DNA from: Armatimonadota bacterium
GTDB taxonomy: Bacteria > Armatimonadota > JADLDR01
Assembly (NCBI GenBank): GCA_020846535.1
Contig: JADLDR010000118.1
Location: 62,001 to 126,000 of the forward strand
Direction: 5' to 3'
DNA length: 64,000 nucleotides
The position numbers were made by a program, and so were the translations under genes. Position 1 is the stretch's first letter, and each line of letters opens with the position of its first letter. This document shows positions 1-10,105 of the stretch, in pieces. The notes under the pieces were generated by a model, which saw nothing but the letters and a program-made list of their open reading frames with translations, did not search any database and was not told where the DNA came from.

Positions 1-21
1 ACCCGATGGATCGCCCCGCCC

Positions 22-246
22 TCACAGATATTTCGAGAATTTATTCTGTAGCCGCATCATTTCGGCCCACTCCTCCGTGTCTTCGATGTGCCGATTCAGG
101 TCTTTCACTGCCAGCAGGAGAGTCTCCCTGTCGGCCCGCGCTTTTTCCAGTTCGCGGGCGATGCGGCGTTCTTTCGCTTCCCGCGCCCACCAGTAAGCGA
201 CGCCGGCGGCCACCGGAAGAAGCATCAGCAGAATATCGGATAGCAT
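22..246 (-). CDS. small hypothetical protein with N-terminal TM helix and coiled coil
   Basis: ORF re-started at internal Met: MLSDILLMLLPVAAGVAYWWAREAKERRIARELEKARADRE... Confidence 0.5.
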   Translation of the reverse strand: MLSDILLMLLPVAAGVAYWWAREAKERRIARELEKARADRETLLLAVKDLNRHIEDTEEWAEMMRLQNKFSKYL

Positions 247-269
247 GGAAACTCCTTGAAAAGCGACAG

Positions 270-890
270 CTATTCCACAATCGCCCCATAGCACTGGGCA
301 AAGTGGGCGGCTTGAGCAATATCCAGCCACGCGCCTCGGATATCGGCATCCCGAAGATCGGCTCCGGTCAGGTCGGCCCCTCTCAGGTCGGTTCCAGCCA
401 GCCGGGTCCCGGTGAGGTTGGATCGGGACAGGTCGGCGTCGCGGAGGTCGCATTCGAGCAGACAGGCTCCGTAGAGGTCGGCCTCTATCAGCTTCAGGCC
501 CTGAAGGTCAAGCCCTTTCAATGTTTGATGCCGCAGGATCGCCCACGACCAGTTGCCGCCGGAAACCTTCAGCCCGTCCAGGTTGGCCTCGATAAAGGTT
601 GCGCCCAGCATCCGGCAATTCTCGAATTGCGCCATAAAGAGATTGGCATGATCGAACAGGCTGCCGGTAAAGGAGCATACTTCAAAAGAGGCCGAGTTGA
701 TGCGGGCCTGAGTGAAATCGCATTCTTCGAACCGGCAGTGTCTGGCCCTGACCTCGCTCAGCCGCGCCCCGACGAAACGGCAGGCTGTAAACGAGCAGCG
801 CGCCCATTCTGCTTCGGAAAAATCCGCCTCCTCAAAGGATTCGTTTTCATAGACGGCTTCTGTCCATACGTTATCCTCTTGCCGTTTCAT
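270..890 (-). CDS. pentapeptide-repeat protein (Qnr/McbG-like repeats)
   Basis: Repeated A(D/N)LxX units: DLRDADLSRSNLTGTRLAGTDLRGADLTGADLRDADIRG; likely start MKRQEDN. Confidence 0.85.
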   Translation of the reverse strand: MKRQEDNVWTEAVYENESFEEADFSEAEWARCSFTACRFVGARLSEVRARHCRFEECDFTQARINSASFEVCSFTGSLFDHANLFMAQFENCRMLGATFIEANLDGLKVSGGNWSWAILRHQTLKGLDLQGLKLIEADLYGACLLECDLRDADLSRSNLTGTRLAGTDLRGADLTGADLRDADIRGAWLDIAQAAHFAQCYGAIVE

Positions 891-1062
891 CGCCTTTCCT
901 TTCTTGGCCGGGATACCGTCTTTCATTTCCCTGGTTCCAGGCGAATTTCCTTCGGAACCGGAAGCCGCAGGCATCATGCGGCCCGGCTCACCCTGAAACC
1001 ATCGGGGATGCGGTTTGTTCCACATAATAGAGGGAACGAATCGGCAGACATGAGGAGGTGCG

Positions 1063-1544
1063 ATGAAACGGACGGACTCTAACGACAGCGGGCAGCCTGC
1101 CTACCCCGACCTGGTCCCCCGGCACCGGTCGTGGGCACAGATCAGCACCCGCAATTCGCTGATCGGGGCTGCAATCTTTCTCGGTTTTATCCTGCTGCTC
1201 TATCTTGCGGTCGAGCATGGAGGGGCCGCCACCGGAGTGCTGGCTGTCGTGGCTTTTGTCGCCCTGACCGTCGGCGCATTCTCGGTGATCGGGCTGATCT
1301 TCAAGCCCGCGCAAAAGACGGCTCTCACCACTAACCAGAAACTGGAGCAATCCGTTAGGGAGGCTCTGGACGCCGATCCCCGCGTGAACGCCAACCTGGT
1401 CCTCGTCCGAATTGAAAACGGCATCGCCTATCTGACCGGGCGGCAGGAAACCGTCGATGCCCGCGATGCGGCCACCGAAATCGTCGCTCACATTCCGGAC
1501 TCCAAGCTGTCTCCAACGATATCGAGATCATGCCCAGCGTTTGA
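1063..1544 (+). pseudogene. BON-domain membrane protein, frameshifted near the 3' end
   Basis: VREALDADPRVNANLVLVRIENGIAYLTGRQETVDARDAATEIVAHIP in frame; expected BON ending QAVSNDIEIMPSV* is in another frame. Confidence 0.7.
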
Positions 1545-1566
1545 CAGAGACCTATCCACCGCATCG

Positions 1567-1598
1567 AAAGCCCCGACCTGACATCAGGCCGGGGCTTT
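1567..1598. terminator. intrinsic terminator-like hairpin
   Basis: aaagccccgacctgacatcaggccggggcttt inverted repeat after the BON gene. Confidence 0.6.
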
Positions 1599-1975
1599 GT
1601 GTTGGGCCAGGTAGGAGTAAAGGCGGCCTGCATGGAATGTTGTAGGGGCGCGATTTATCACGCCCCATAGCGATCCAGATAAGGTAAAACATCCTCCGCT
1701 CCTGGGGGCGGGGGGACCGCTCTCCCCTGGCCTGGGTTGCCTCTCTCCCCTAACCCCTCTCCCCGAAACGGGGAGAGGGGGAGAGAGGGTGCGGTGCTTG
1801 ACCATCCCATCTCCTCCCCCTGCCTGTTTCGGGAAGGGGGAGGGGGGGTTAGGGAACAATCTATCAAAGGCCCGCACCCCGCCCCGGCGGGACAGTCACC
1901 CTGATCTGGATCGCGATGGGGCGAACCTTGTGTTCGCTCCTGAAAAAGCCCTTGCAGAAAGGAATCTATCCGATC

Positions 1976-2902
1976 ATGAAGCTCCGCTTTCTCGGCACTT
2001 CCGCCGGGGAACTCTACCCGGGACTCTGGTGCCGCTGCCGGGCCTGTCAGACGGCCCGCGAGGGAACAGAACGGGACAGGCGGCAGAGCGCCACACTATA
2101 TATCGTTCCTTCGGCTGGCAAGTCGTCCCTTCACGATAAGGAAGAGGCCGTGTTGGTGGATTTTCCCCCCGAAATCGCCCATCAGGCGTTTCGCCACCGC
2201 GTCGACCTGGCCGGCCTTCGATACCTTCTGATGACCCACTCGCACGGAGACCACTGGTTTCCCTACCTGCTGCGCTGGCGGCACAGGGCGGAGGTGATTT
2301 CCGAGGATCCGCCCACGAACATCGGCGGGCCTCGCTTTACGGCCCTGCCCACCCTGCACATCTACGGCAACGCCGCAGTCGAAGCCGTCCTGCAAAGAGA
2401 GTTGGGAAGCAACCTGGCCCCTTACGACCTGGAATACCACTGCATTCATCCCGGAGACAGCTTCCGCGCGGGCGCGGTGTCCGTGACCGCTGTAAGGGCC
2501 AATCACGATGTCGGCAGCGAGGAGGCGCTTCACTATATCTGCCAGGACGTCCGCGCGACCGTCCTCTACGGGCTGGACGGCAGCACCTTCCTTTCCGAAA
2601 CGCGGGAAAGGCTGCGGGATTTTCGCTTCGACGCCGTGGTTCTGGAAAGCACTTTCGGCCAAGGCGAAGGGGGCGGCCACCGCAACTTCGCCCGGCTCAC
2701 AGAGGAAGCAGACTGGTTTCGTCAGGAAAAGCTGCTGACCGGCGGCGGGATCATCGTCGCCACCCATTTTTCTCCCCACCACTGCCCTCCCCACCGGCAG
2801 ACCGAAGCGTATTTGCGGCCATTCGACATCATCGCCGCCTGGGACGGCATGGAAATAGAGGTGGGGCGCAGCGGTAAAGGAGAAAAGGAGGATTCCCGAT
2901 GA
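1976..2902 (+). CDS. MBL-fold metallo-hydrolase
   Basis: MKLRFLGTSAGE...LLMTHSHGDHWF...VATHFSPHH. Confidence 0.85.
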   Translation: MKLRFLGTSAGELYPGLWCRCRACQTAREGTERDRRQSATLYIVPSAGKSSLHDKEEAVLVDFPPEIAHQAFRHRVDLAGLRYLLMTHSHGDHWFPYLLRWRHRAEVISEDPPTNIGGPRFTALPTLHIYGNAAVEAVLQRELGSNLAPYDLEYHCIHPGDSFRAGAVSVTAVRANHDVGSEEALHYICQDVRATVLYGLDGSTFLSETRERLRDFRFDAVVLESTFGQGEGGGHRNFARLTEEADWFRQEKLLTGGGIIVATHFSPHHCPPHRQTEAYLRPFDIIAAWDGMEIEVGRSGKGEKEDSR

Positions 2903-3213
2903 CGGCAGGGGCTGAGACGAGGGTGATATTTCTGGGAACCTCGGCAGCGGTGCCGGACGACGGGCGCGATTCGGCCTGTCTGCTCATTAACGAGGCCTCC
3001 TATGGCCCCGATCCCGCGCCCTCCGACAGCCCATCCCTCTATTCAGGAGCGCCGGAGGCCGTCCGGGCCGCCCCGGAAGCCGGGGCCGGTCGCCTGGCCC
3101 TGATCCACTGCCCGGAGAATCGCCAGTCCGCCGCGCTCGCCGCCCGGGCTATCTTCCCGGAAACCTTCTGGCCCGAAGAGGGCGATACGGCTGTGGTGGC
3201 CGCTCCGAGATAG
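2899..3213 (+). pseudogene. internally deleted MBL-fold hydrolase remnant
   Basis: N-terminal VIFLGTSAAVPDDGRDSACLLIN and C-terminal LALIHCPENRQSAALAARAIFPETFWPEEGD remain, but there is no HxHxDH core. Confidence 0.55.
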
Positions 3214-3296
3214 GCCAACGGCCCGCAAGAAATACCGCTTTAACCACCTACACCTCGGGGAATATCAAGAGATGGCTCCCCTATTTATAAGGCGTC

Positions 3297-4064
3297 TTAC
3301 CCCCCGTCCGTGCCCTCCGGTGGCGCTTCCTCGCCCTGGAGGGCTTCCTCGTCTTTGGCTTTCTGCTGAGCCTCTTTTTCCGCCTTCAGGCGGGCGATAT
3401 CCTCGAAGACAGGCGGGGGATATCGCTCCTCGGTCAGCATGCCGTAGATGGCGAAGGGTTTGCCCAGGCGGCAGGCCCAGCCGCTGTCGCCGTAGGACCA
3501 ATGCCACCACTCGTCATAGCAATTGCTGAAACCGGCCCGGCTCATAGCCTCGATCAGCATCCTGCGGTTCTCCTTCGCCTGGGGAGCGAGGAAAAGGGCA
3601 TAGGTGGGCTGGGTGTTTTTCCCTTCCCGGGAGGCGGAGGAGAGATCCAGATCATTGCCCTCGGGATCCAGGATGCCGATATCGACGGCCCCGCCGGTAC
3701 AGTGGCCGGGCGGGGTCGGGGTGTCGGGGGGATGAAAGAATTTGTTGGCCTGACGGCGCATAATCGAGTAGGGCCATTCAGGATGCTTTTCCTTGAGGCC
3801 GTTAAAGTAATTCCAGTAGCCTCCGGCCTGTATCTCCAGGGTGCGGAGGGCTGTTCCGATTTTCAGGCGGTAGCCGGTGGACAGATTGCATTGCGCCTCG
3901 TTCAGCATCCCGGCCACCGTGCGGCGGAGCCAGGGCAGTTTGGTGATGAGAACGACATCCGGGCAAAACGTTCGGAGGTCTACCAGTTCCTCCCCGCATT
4001 CGCGAATAGGCACGCGGTTCAACTGGCAGATGCCCGGCTCCCGCGGGGCGTGAGGCTCTCTCAT
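3297..4064 (-). CDS. VanX/DdpX-type D-Ala-D-Ala dipeptidase family protein
   Basis: PPGHCTGGAVDIGI and DEWWHWSYGD zinc-site motifs. Confidence 0.75.
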   Translation of the reverse strand: MREPHAPREPGICQLNRVPIRECGEELVDLRTFCPDVVLITKLPWLRRTVAGMLNEAQCNLSTGYRLKIGTALRTLEIQAGGYWNYFNGLKEKHPEWPYSIMRRQANKFFHPPDTPTPPGHCTGGAVDIGILDPEGNDLDLSSASREGKNTQPTYALFLAPQAKENRRMLIEAMSRAGFSNCYDEWWHWSYGDSGWACRLGKPFAIYGMLTEERYPPPVFEDIARLKAEKEAQQKAKDEEALQGEEAPPEGTDGG

Positions 4065-4324
4065 GGGCTGATGGGAACTCCTTGGCAGTGATCGTTATGC
4101 TAAGCAGCCTGTTGGAGCAAGAGGGCGCTTTTGCCCGCGACCAGGTCGTAGGGGCGAACCTCGTGTTCGCCTTCAAACACGCCCTATGTTGGAGGGCAGG
4201 GCGATCACAAGGATCGCCCCTACGGATCTATCCTGCACAACGGAACGTTTACTCCAACGACCTGCTTAGAGTTCGTACCCGTTCCGAGATATTCCTTCTG
4301 TGAGATGGTGCGGGGGAAGCCACC

Positions 4325-4600
4325 CTACCCTCCCAGCTTTCCCCTCACCTCATCCTCCGACAGCCCTATGATCTCCAGCACCTTTTCGCGGCTCTTGTGG
4401 CCCTGGACGACCGAAACCTGGGATTTGCGAAGACCCAGAACACCGGCGAGGAACGATTCGAGGGCGCGGTTGGCGGCTCCTTCCACAGGAGGGGCGGTCA
4501 CTTTCAGGTGGAGAGCGCCTTCTTTGAAACCGATGATTTCGCTGCGGGAGGCTTTGGGCTGGAGGCGCACGAAGAGGGTGGCGCGTTTGGCGGCGCTCAT
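4325..4600 (-). CDS. DUF167 (YggU) family protein
   Basis: LFVRLQPKASRSEIIGFKEGALHLKVTAPPVEGAANRALESFLA. Confidence 0.9.
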   Translation of the reverse strand: MSAAKRATLFVRLQPKASRSEIIGFKEGALHLKVTAPPVEGAANRALESFLAGVLGLRKSQVSVVQGHKSREKVLEIIGLSEDEVRGKLGG

Positions 4601-6078
4601 TTAGGGAAAAGGGTTGTCACGAACAGAAAGGCGATCCCGTTGTTGATGCCGTGGGCGACCATGGAGGGGATCAGGGAATGGGTGTGTTCGTAGAGGAGAG
4701 CAAAGGAGACACCCAGGACGAAAATCGGCAGGAACCCGAGCGGAAGTTGCGGATGGACGATGGCGAAAAGGCCGGCGCTGAGCAACACCCCGGCGGTCAC
4801 CCCGAAGCGCATCCGGAGCGCCTGGTAGAGAACGCCGCGGAAGAAGATCTCCTCAAAGAACGGGGCCGCCACCGAAACCAGTAACAGGGAAAGGAGGCGC
4901 ATGATGAACCCTTCCGACTGGGCCATCATCGGGACTGCCGGGTTCATGGGGGTGGGGAGAGAGCGGAAATAGGTGCGGAAGATGATGGTGGAGATAATAG
5001 TGCCCAAGGCCAGGACGGGCAGGGTCGCCAAGTAGCCGCCCGCGCCCCAGGCAAGCTCCTTCCAGGCATTTTTCAGGCTCAGGCCGATCTCGCTCAGGCG
5101 GCTTTCCTGGCCTTCGGCCCGGACGGCCAGGAGCCGGAGGCCGCAAACACCAGCCAGCGCGTAAAGGCCCAGGGAGACGAGCAGACGGCCCGAGGCGGAT
5201 AGCGAATCCGGTGACAGGAGGCCGACGATCTGAGATTCGAGAACGGTCAGCAAAAAAATCCAGAAGATGAAGCTTTCCAGCAGGTCGAGCCGGGTCAGGC
5301 GCAGGTTCCAGGGAATCGGGGCCGGGCGCAGGCTGTAGCGGGCGACGAAATAGATGAGCCCGATCACCAGTCCCATCAGCCCCAGAAGTCCCAGGGCGAT
5401 AAAGAGGATGAAGAGCTTCATCACCGGGCGGGAGGCTTCGCGCTCCAGGATTCGCTGTTCGGCAAGGGAGCGGTCGTGCATGCCCGCCTTCCGGTAAAGC
5501 TGCGCCAGGGCGATATGCCGATACCAGGACAGGTTGAGACTCAGGGCCGTCTCCGCCAGAGCGCCGGCCTGATTCCGATTCACCGGTGCCTGGCCGCACA
5601 CCGCCTGCCAGAAAGCGCGTTCCCTTTGCAGAGGAACCCGCCGATCCTGAACCACCGCAGCCCCACTTTCGAAGGCTTTCAGGGCTTCCTCCCGGCGGCC
5701 CATCAGAAGGTGCGAAAACCCGATCATCCGGAAGGCGCGGGAGCTTTGCGGAACGAGCCGGGAGGCCGCAAGGGCCTGGGGCAGCACCTGCCGGTCGACC
5801 ACCATCCGCTGGTCCTGCTGGCCCGAAGCACCGAAATACCGGCGCATAATCGAGGAGCTGAAATAGTAGCTGCGGAGGCTGAGGTCGGCCTGTATGATCT
5901 TTTCAAAAGCTTCGGATCGCGGGGAGACCTCCCGGACCAACCTCAAACGGCTTACACCGAAGTTCACCAGGAGGGCGAACACCATCAGGCCGATCCACCG
6001 GTATCGCCACGGCGAGGGTGAAGGCAGTGGCGGCGGGGGCGGAAGCGACGGTTCCACGGGTTCTTCAGGGAGTGTCAT
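4597..6078 (-). CDS. CPBP intramembrane metalloprotease with TPR-like region
   Basis: FFEEIFFRGVLYQALR ... FAIVHPQLPLGFLPIFVLGVSFALLYEHTHSLIPSMVAHGINN. Confidence 0.9.
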   Translation of the reverse strand: MTLPEEPVEPSLPPPPPLPSPSPWRYRWIGLMVFALLVNFGVSRLRLVREVSPRSEAFEKIIQADLSLRSYYFSSSIMRRYFGASGQQDQRMVVDRQVLPQALAASRLVPQSSRAFRMIGFSHLLMGRREEALKAFESGAAVVQDRRVPLQRERAFWQAVCGQAPVNRNQAGALAETALSLNLSWYRHIALAQLYRKAGMHDRSLAEQRILEREASRPVMKLFILFIALGLLGLMGLVIGLIYFVARYSLRPAPIPWNLRLTRLDLLESFIFWIFLLTVLESQIVGLLSPDSLSASGRLLVSLGLYALAGVCGLRLLAVRAEGQESRLSEIGLSLKNAWKELAWGAGGYLATLPVLALGTIISTIIFRTYFRSLPTPMNPAVPMMAQSEGFIMRLLSLLLVSVAAPFFEEIFFRGVLYQALRMRFGVTAGVLLSAGLFAIVHPQLPLGFLPIFVLGVSFALLYEHTHSLIPSMVAHGINNGIAFLFVTTLFPK

Positions 6079-6569
6079 CAGAGTTTTACGGCGGCGGACG
6101 TTTCTTCCGCCGGGCAGTCTTTCCGGCGGTCGCGCAGCATTTCCATATGCGCTTGCAGGAGGGCTTCGAGTTCCAGGGTGAACCGTTCCCGCTCACGCTT
6201 CAGGCTCTCGATCTCGACCTGAACCTGTCTGCGCTGGGACGCAGCCCCGTCCAGGATATCGCGAGCCTCCTGCCGGGCCTGCTGCAAGATCAGTTCGGCC
6301 TCTTTGTTGGCAGCGTGGCGGCGGTCTTCGGCGGTCTTTTCGGCTAGGAGCAGGGCGTTCTGGAGAGTGCTTTCGGTCAGATTGTAGTACTCCACCTTCC
6401 GGGTAAGGGTTTCGGCCTCGCTGAGCAGGGCGGCCCGCTCCTGGAGCAGCGATTCGAGCGCCGAGGACACCTCACCGCGAAACGCCTCCACATCTCCGAT
6501 ATGGTATCCCCGGAACACATGCCGGAATATGCGGTTCTCGATATCGACAGGCGTCAGGCGCACGATCAT
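6078..6569 (-). CDS. DivIVA-domain protein
   Basis: MIVRLTPVDIENRIFRHVFRGYHIGDVEAFRGEVSSALE plus coiled coil; next to yggT. Confidence 0.8.
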   Translation of the reverse strand: MIVRLTPVDIENRIFRHVFRGYHIGDVEAFRGEVSSALESLLQERAALLSEAETLTRKVEYYNLTESTLQNALLLAEKTAEDRRHAANKEAELILQQARQEARDILDGAASQRRQVQVEIESLKRERERFTLELEALLQAHMEMLRDRRKDCPAEETSAAVKL

Positions 6570-6572
6570 ATC

Positions 6573-6833
6573 CTAGGCGATGATCAGAGAGATGACGACC
6601 CGCTCCACGAATCCCAGCACGAAGAACAGGAGGATCGGGGAGATATCGATCCCGATCTGCTTCGTCAAAGGCCAGAGAAGCCGCCGGAACGGGGCCAGGA
6701 TGGGGTTCACCACCGAATCGATGAACTTGACCACCGGATGCTGCCTGTCCAGCACCGGAACCCAGCTCAGCAGAACGTGAATCAAGACAAAGAGTTCCAG
6801 CACTTGAAAGACCAGATGAATCACAGAAACCAC
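6573..6833 (-). CDS. YggT family protein
   Basis: Two hydrophobic segments; LSWVPVLDRQHPVVKFIDSVVNPILAPFRRLL. Confidence 0.85.
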   Translation of the reverse strand: MVSVIHLVFQVLELFVLIHVLLSWVPVLDRQHPVVKFIDSVVNPILAPFRRLLWPLTKQIGIDISPILLFFVLGFVERVVISLIIA

Positions 6834-6954
6834 GACACCTCACCCTTCGTTGTTATGGGATTGTTGCTCAGGTGATATGTAGGGGCAGGGTATGCCGTGC
6901 CCTGGACTTCACCGGACCGGCTACCAGGTAGCTCGTTCCCGGGCGTAAATCCCG

Positions 6955-7776
6955 TTATTTGTTCTCCCGCCCCAGTTCTTGGGAGCGCCGGGCGGCGGCT
7001 TCCACGGCTTCGATGAGGGCGGATCGGAAGGCCCGGGACTCCATGGCAGCGATCCCGGCGATGGTCGTGCCGCCCGGGGAGGCGACCATATCCTTGAGCT
7101 GGCCCGGGTGCTTGCCTGATTCCAGCACCATCCGGGCCGCGCCCAGGACGGTCTGGGCCGCCAGGTCGGTCGCAATCGCCCGCGGCAGGCCCGCTTTCAC
7201 ACCGCCGTCGCTTAACGCTTCGATGAGAATATAGATATAGGCCGGGCCGCTCCCGCTGAGGCCGGTCACAGCGTCCATCAGTTTTTCCTCGACGACTACC
7301 GCCCTGCCGACCGCCTCGAAGATGCTCCGGGCTTGGCTCAGATGATCCTCGGAGGCGTGGGTTCCCCGGCAAAGCGCGGATGCCCCGGCACCGATCAAAG
7401 CCGGGGTGTTGGGCATGACGCGCACCACCGGAACCGGGGCCTGAATCCCGGCCTCGATGGCCGCGGTGGAAATGCCTGCCGCTATCGAGATCACCAGTTG
7501 TTCGGACGTCAGGAGGGAGCCGATATCGCGCAGGGCGAGGGGCATCACCTGGGGCTTGACCGCCAGAAGGACGAACTCGGCCCCGGCGACCGCTTCCCGG
7601 TTTTCGGCAGTCGCCGCGATATGGAGCGCATCCGACAGGAAAGACCTCCGACCGTGATCGATATCGGAGGCGACGATCTCCTCCGGGGCGAAAAGCCCTG
7701 CTCCGAGTGCGCCTCTTATCAGGGCTTCGGCCATCATGCCGCCCCCGACAAAGGCCGCCTTTTTATGGGCGCTCAT
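6955..7776 (-). CDS. proC: pyrroline-5-carboxylate reductase
   Basis: FVGGGMMAEALIRG...VVRVMPNTPALIGAGAS...LSGSGPAYIYILIEALSDGGVKAGLPR. Confidence 0.95.
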   Translation of the reverse strand: MSAHKKAAFVGGGMMAEALIRGALGAGLFAPEEIVASDIDHGRRSFLSDALHIAATAENREAVAGAEFVLLAVKPQVMPLALRDIGSLLTSEQLVISIAAGISTAAIEAGIQAPVPVVRVMPNTPALIGAGASALCRGTHASEDHLSQARSIFEAVGRAVVVEEKLMDAVTGLSGSGPAYIYILIEALSDGGVKAGLPRAIATDLAAQTVLGAARMVLESGKHPGQLKDMVASPGGTTIAGIAAMESRAFRSALIEAVEAAARRSQELGRENK

Positions 7777-7782
7777 GGCAGT

Positions 7783-8247
7783 CTATCGCTTGTCGAAGGG
7801 GAACGCCCCGCTTTTCGGCTCGGTCGGCTTGGCGTCATCCTCTACGGTCACGATGGTGTTGCTGGGCGCGAAGAGGAAGACCTTGTCCCCGACCTTCTCA
7901 TGGGAGCCGTCGAGCGCGTAGGTCACGCCGGACACGAAATCGACGATCCGGCGGGCCACGTCCTCGGAGGCCTTTTCCAGATTGATGATCACCTGGCGGT
8001 TATCCTTGAGGCTGTCCGCCGCCCGGCGGGCGTCCTCTAGGGAGGTGGCCGCGAGGCGCACGGAGATGTAGCTTGTCTTCGGAGACTGCATCCTCAGAAA
8101 GCTGTTCCTGCGGCGCACGGGATAGGCTACTTCCGCTTCCTCTTCGTGATCATCTTCGTAGTCGTCGAGTCCCATAATTTTTGCCCTGACACGAGCGAAC
8201 CAACCCTCTCGCGGCTCGTATTCTTCCGCCGCTGAATCTCTGCTCAC
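7783..8247 (-). CDS. sepF: cell division protein SepF
   Basis: TSYISVRLAATSLEDARRAADSLKDNRQVIINLEKASEDVARRIVDFVSGVTYALDGSHEKVGDKVFLFAPSN. Confidence 0.9.
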   Translation of the reverse strand: MSRDSAAEEYEPREGWFARVRAKIMGLDDYEDDHEEEAEVAYPVRRRNSFLRMQSPKTSYISVRLAATSLEDARRAADSLKDNRQVIINLEKASEDVARRIVDFVSGVTYALDGSHEKVGDKVFLFAPSNTIVTVEDDAKPTEPKSGAFPFDKR

Positions 8248-8270
8248 CAGTGCAACCTCCTTAGCGTCTT

Positions 8271-8945
8271 TCAGGTTCGAGGCCCGAAGATGGCCGTCCC
8301 GATGCGAACCATCGTAGATCCCTCCTCGACAGCCGCCTCGAAATCGCCGGTCATCCCCATTGAAAGATATATCTGATGCTCTTTCGGCAAAGCATCGAAT
8401 ATATCCTTCAATTTTCTAAAAAAGGGGCGCGTTTCTTCGGTTTTTTTCAGAAATGGGGGCATTCCCATCAGCCCGGCCAGCTCCAGGCTGGGCAGGGAGG
8501 CCACCTCGCCGGCCAGATCGACCGCCGCCTCGGGCTGCACGCCCGATTTCTGCTCTTCCGCCGCTATATTGACTTCGATCAACACCTCGATGTTCCTTCC
8601 CACGGCCTCCGCTTTTCGGGAAAGATTCCGGGCGACCTTCAGGTCATCTACGGTCTGCACCATGTCGAAGTGCAGCGCGGCGAAGCGGGCCTTGTTGGTT
8701 TGCAGATGGCCGATGAAGTGCCACTTCACCCCATGCCCGACAGCCTCGATTTTGGGGACGGCCTCCTGAATATAATTTTCCCCCAGGTTGTTCGCCCCAG
8801 CCGCTATCGCCTCCCGGATGCGCTCCGGGTCAATGGTTTTGGTCACGGCAACCAGGGTGACGGCCCCGGGAGGGCGGCCACTGCGCCGGGCGGCGTTCGC
8901 GATCCGCTCCTGGACAGCGAGGATGTTTTCCCGAATCGTTGGCAT
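8271..8945 (-). CDS. YggS family PLP homeostasis protein
   Basis: LVAVTKTIDPERIREAIAAGANNLGENYIQEAVPK...WHFIGHLQTNKA...LSMGMTGDFEAAVEEGSTMVRIGTAIFG. Confidence 0.95.
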   Translation of the reverse strand: MPTIRENILAVQERIANAARRSGRPPGAVTLVAVTKTIDPERIREAIAAGANNLGENYIQEAVPKIEAVGHGVKWHFIGHLQTNKARFAALHFDMVQTVDDLKVARNLSRKAEAVGRNIEVLIEVNIAAEEQKSGVQPEAAVDLAGEVASLPSLELAGLMGMPPFLKKTEETRPFFRKLKDIFDALPKEHQIYLSMGMTGDFEAAVEEGSTMVRIGTAIFGPRT

Positions 8946-9000
8946 GGGTCTCTCTTTTTATTATTGCCACAAATAGGCGCGTGCATGCGCGGGAAGGTCG

Positions 9001-9900
9001 TTATTGAAACGCCTCCGGGTGGATGGTGCGGGCCAGCAGCTTCAAGCCGTCCATCAGGCGGGGGGTCGGACGCACCAGGATGTCCAGATTGAGAGCATAG
9101 ATTCTGCCGTTCCGGACGGCGGGGATCGTCCGGTAGCCCGGCCTCCGCCTGATTTTGGCGACCGTGCTGCCGTTGCGGGCGAACAGATACACTTCGGGCG
9201 CGGCGGCGATGAGCGATTCCAGAGAGTAGGTCGGAAAAGGTTTGTTCAGGTGTTTTGCGATACTGGTTCCGCCCGCCAGGGCGATCAGGTCGTCCACCAC
9301 GGTGTGGTTGCCGGCGGTCATCAAAGGGTCGCCCCATATCTCCATAAATACCTTCGGCCTGGGGCGACCGGACACCTGCCTGCGGACGGAATCCATCGTC
9401 CGGTTCATGGAGGCCAGGAGCCGGGCGGCCGGGCGTTCGGCTCCGAGCAACTGGCCCACCTGCTTCACGGAACGTAAAACATCCTTCAGGGTAGAGGGCC
9501 TCTGCACGAAAACGGGGATCGGGGGAAGAACCGCGGTCAGGTCTTTCAAGGAGCGGGCGTCGATGGTGGCGCTGGACATGATGATCAGGTCAGGCTGGAG
9601 AGAGATCATTTTCTCGACATTGGGCCGCAGGAAATCGCCCACCCTTGGCAATTTGCGGGTTGCGGGCGGATAATCCGAAGCGGTATCGACCGCCGCCAGT
9701 TGTCGCCCGGCCTGAAGCGCAAACACGATCTCGGTGACGCTGGGGGCCAGGGAGATGACGCGCTGAGGCCGGGCGTTCAACCTGATAGAACGACCCAGGT
9801 CATCTTTCACCGAACGGGGAAACCCGAAGGCATGGAGAGGAAAGATCCAACCCCATAGAAACAGGCCGGACATGATTCTCAATAAATGCGTTTTCTTCAA
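9001..9900 (-). CDS. BtuF-like ABC transporter substrate-binding protein
   Basis: Signal peptide; RPQRVISLAPSVTEIVFALQAGRQLAAVDTASDYP. Confidence 0.8.
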   Translation of the reverse strand: MKKTHLLRIMSGLFLWGWIFPLHAFGFPRSVKDDLGRSIRLNARPQRVISLAPSVTEIVFALQAGRQLAAVDTASDYPPATRKLPRVGDFLRPNVEKMISLQPDLIIMSSATIDARSLKDLTAVLPPIPVFVQRPSTLKDVLRSVKQVGQLLGAERPAARLLASMNRTMDSVRRQVSGRPRPKVFMEIWGDPLMTAGNHTVVDDLIALAGGTSIAKHLNKPFPTYSLESLIAAAPEVYLFARNGSTVAKIRRRPGYRTIPAVRNGRIYALNLDILVRPTPRLMDGLKLLARTIHPEAFQ

Positions 9901-9931
9901 AAGAGCTGCTCCTTTGTCCGATATACCGGGT

Positions 9932-10055
9932 ATCGATGTAGTCTGCGGAGAGCGCAATGACGCGGCAATCTCCAGCGTGACAAAGACAAGAGAAGGCTTT
10001 GTCCTTGGGCGATAGCCTGGAGATTGCCACGTCGCTACGCTCTTCGCAGATGGCA
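9932..10055. repeat. palindromic dispersed repeat, copy A (ERSDVAIS type)
   Basis: gcaatgacgcggcaatctccag...cctggagattgccacgtcgctacgctcttcgca; reverse translation gives CEERSDVAISRL. Confidence 0.8.
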
Positions 10056-10105
10056 GTGGATTGCAATGATCAGACTGCCTCAGTTTTCAAACGAAATACC
10101 ACCGC

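Noticed and set aside
6-1082. 358-aa plus-strand ORF with VGxxQVGxxQ repeats
   Set aside because: The periodicity is the antisense reflection of pentapeptide repeats on the minus strand.
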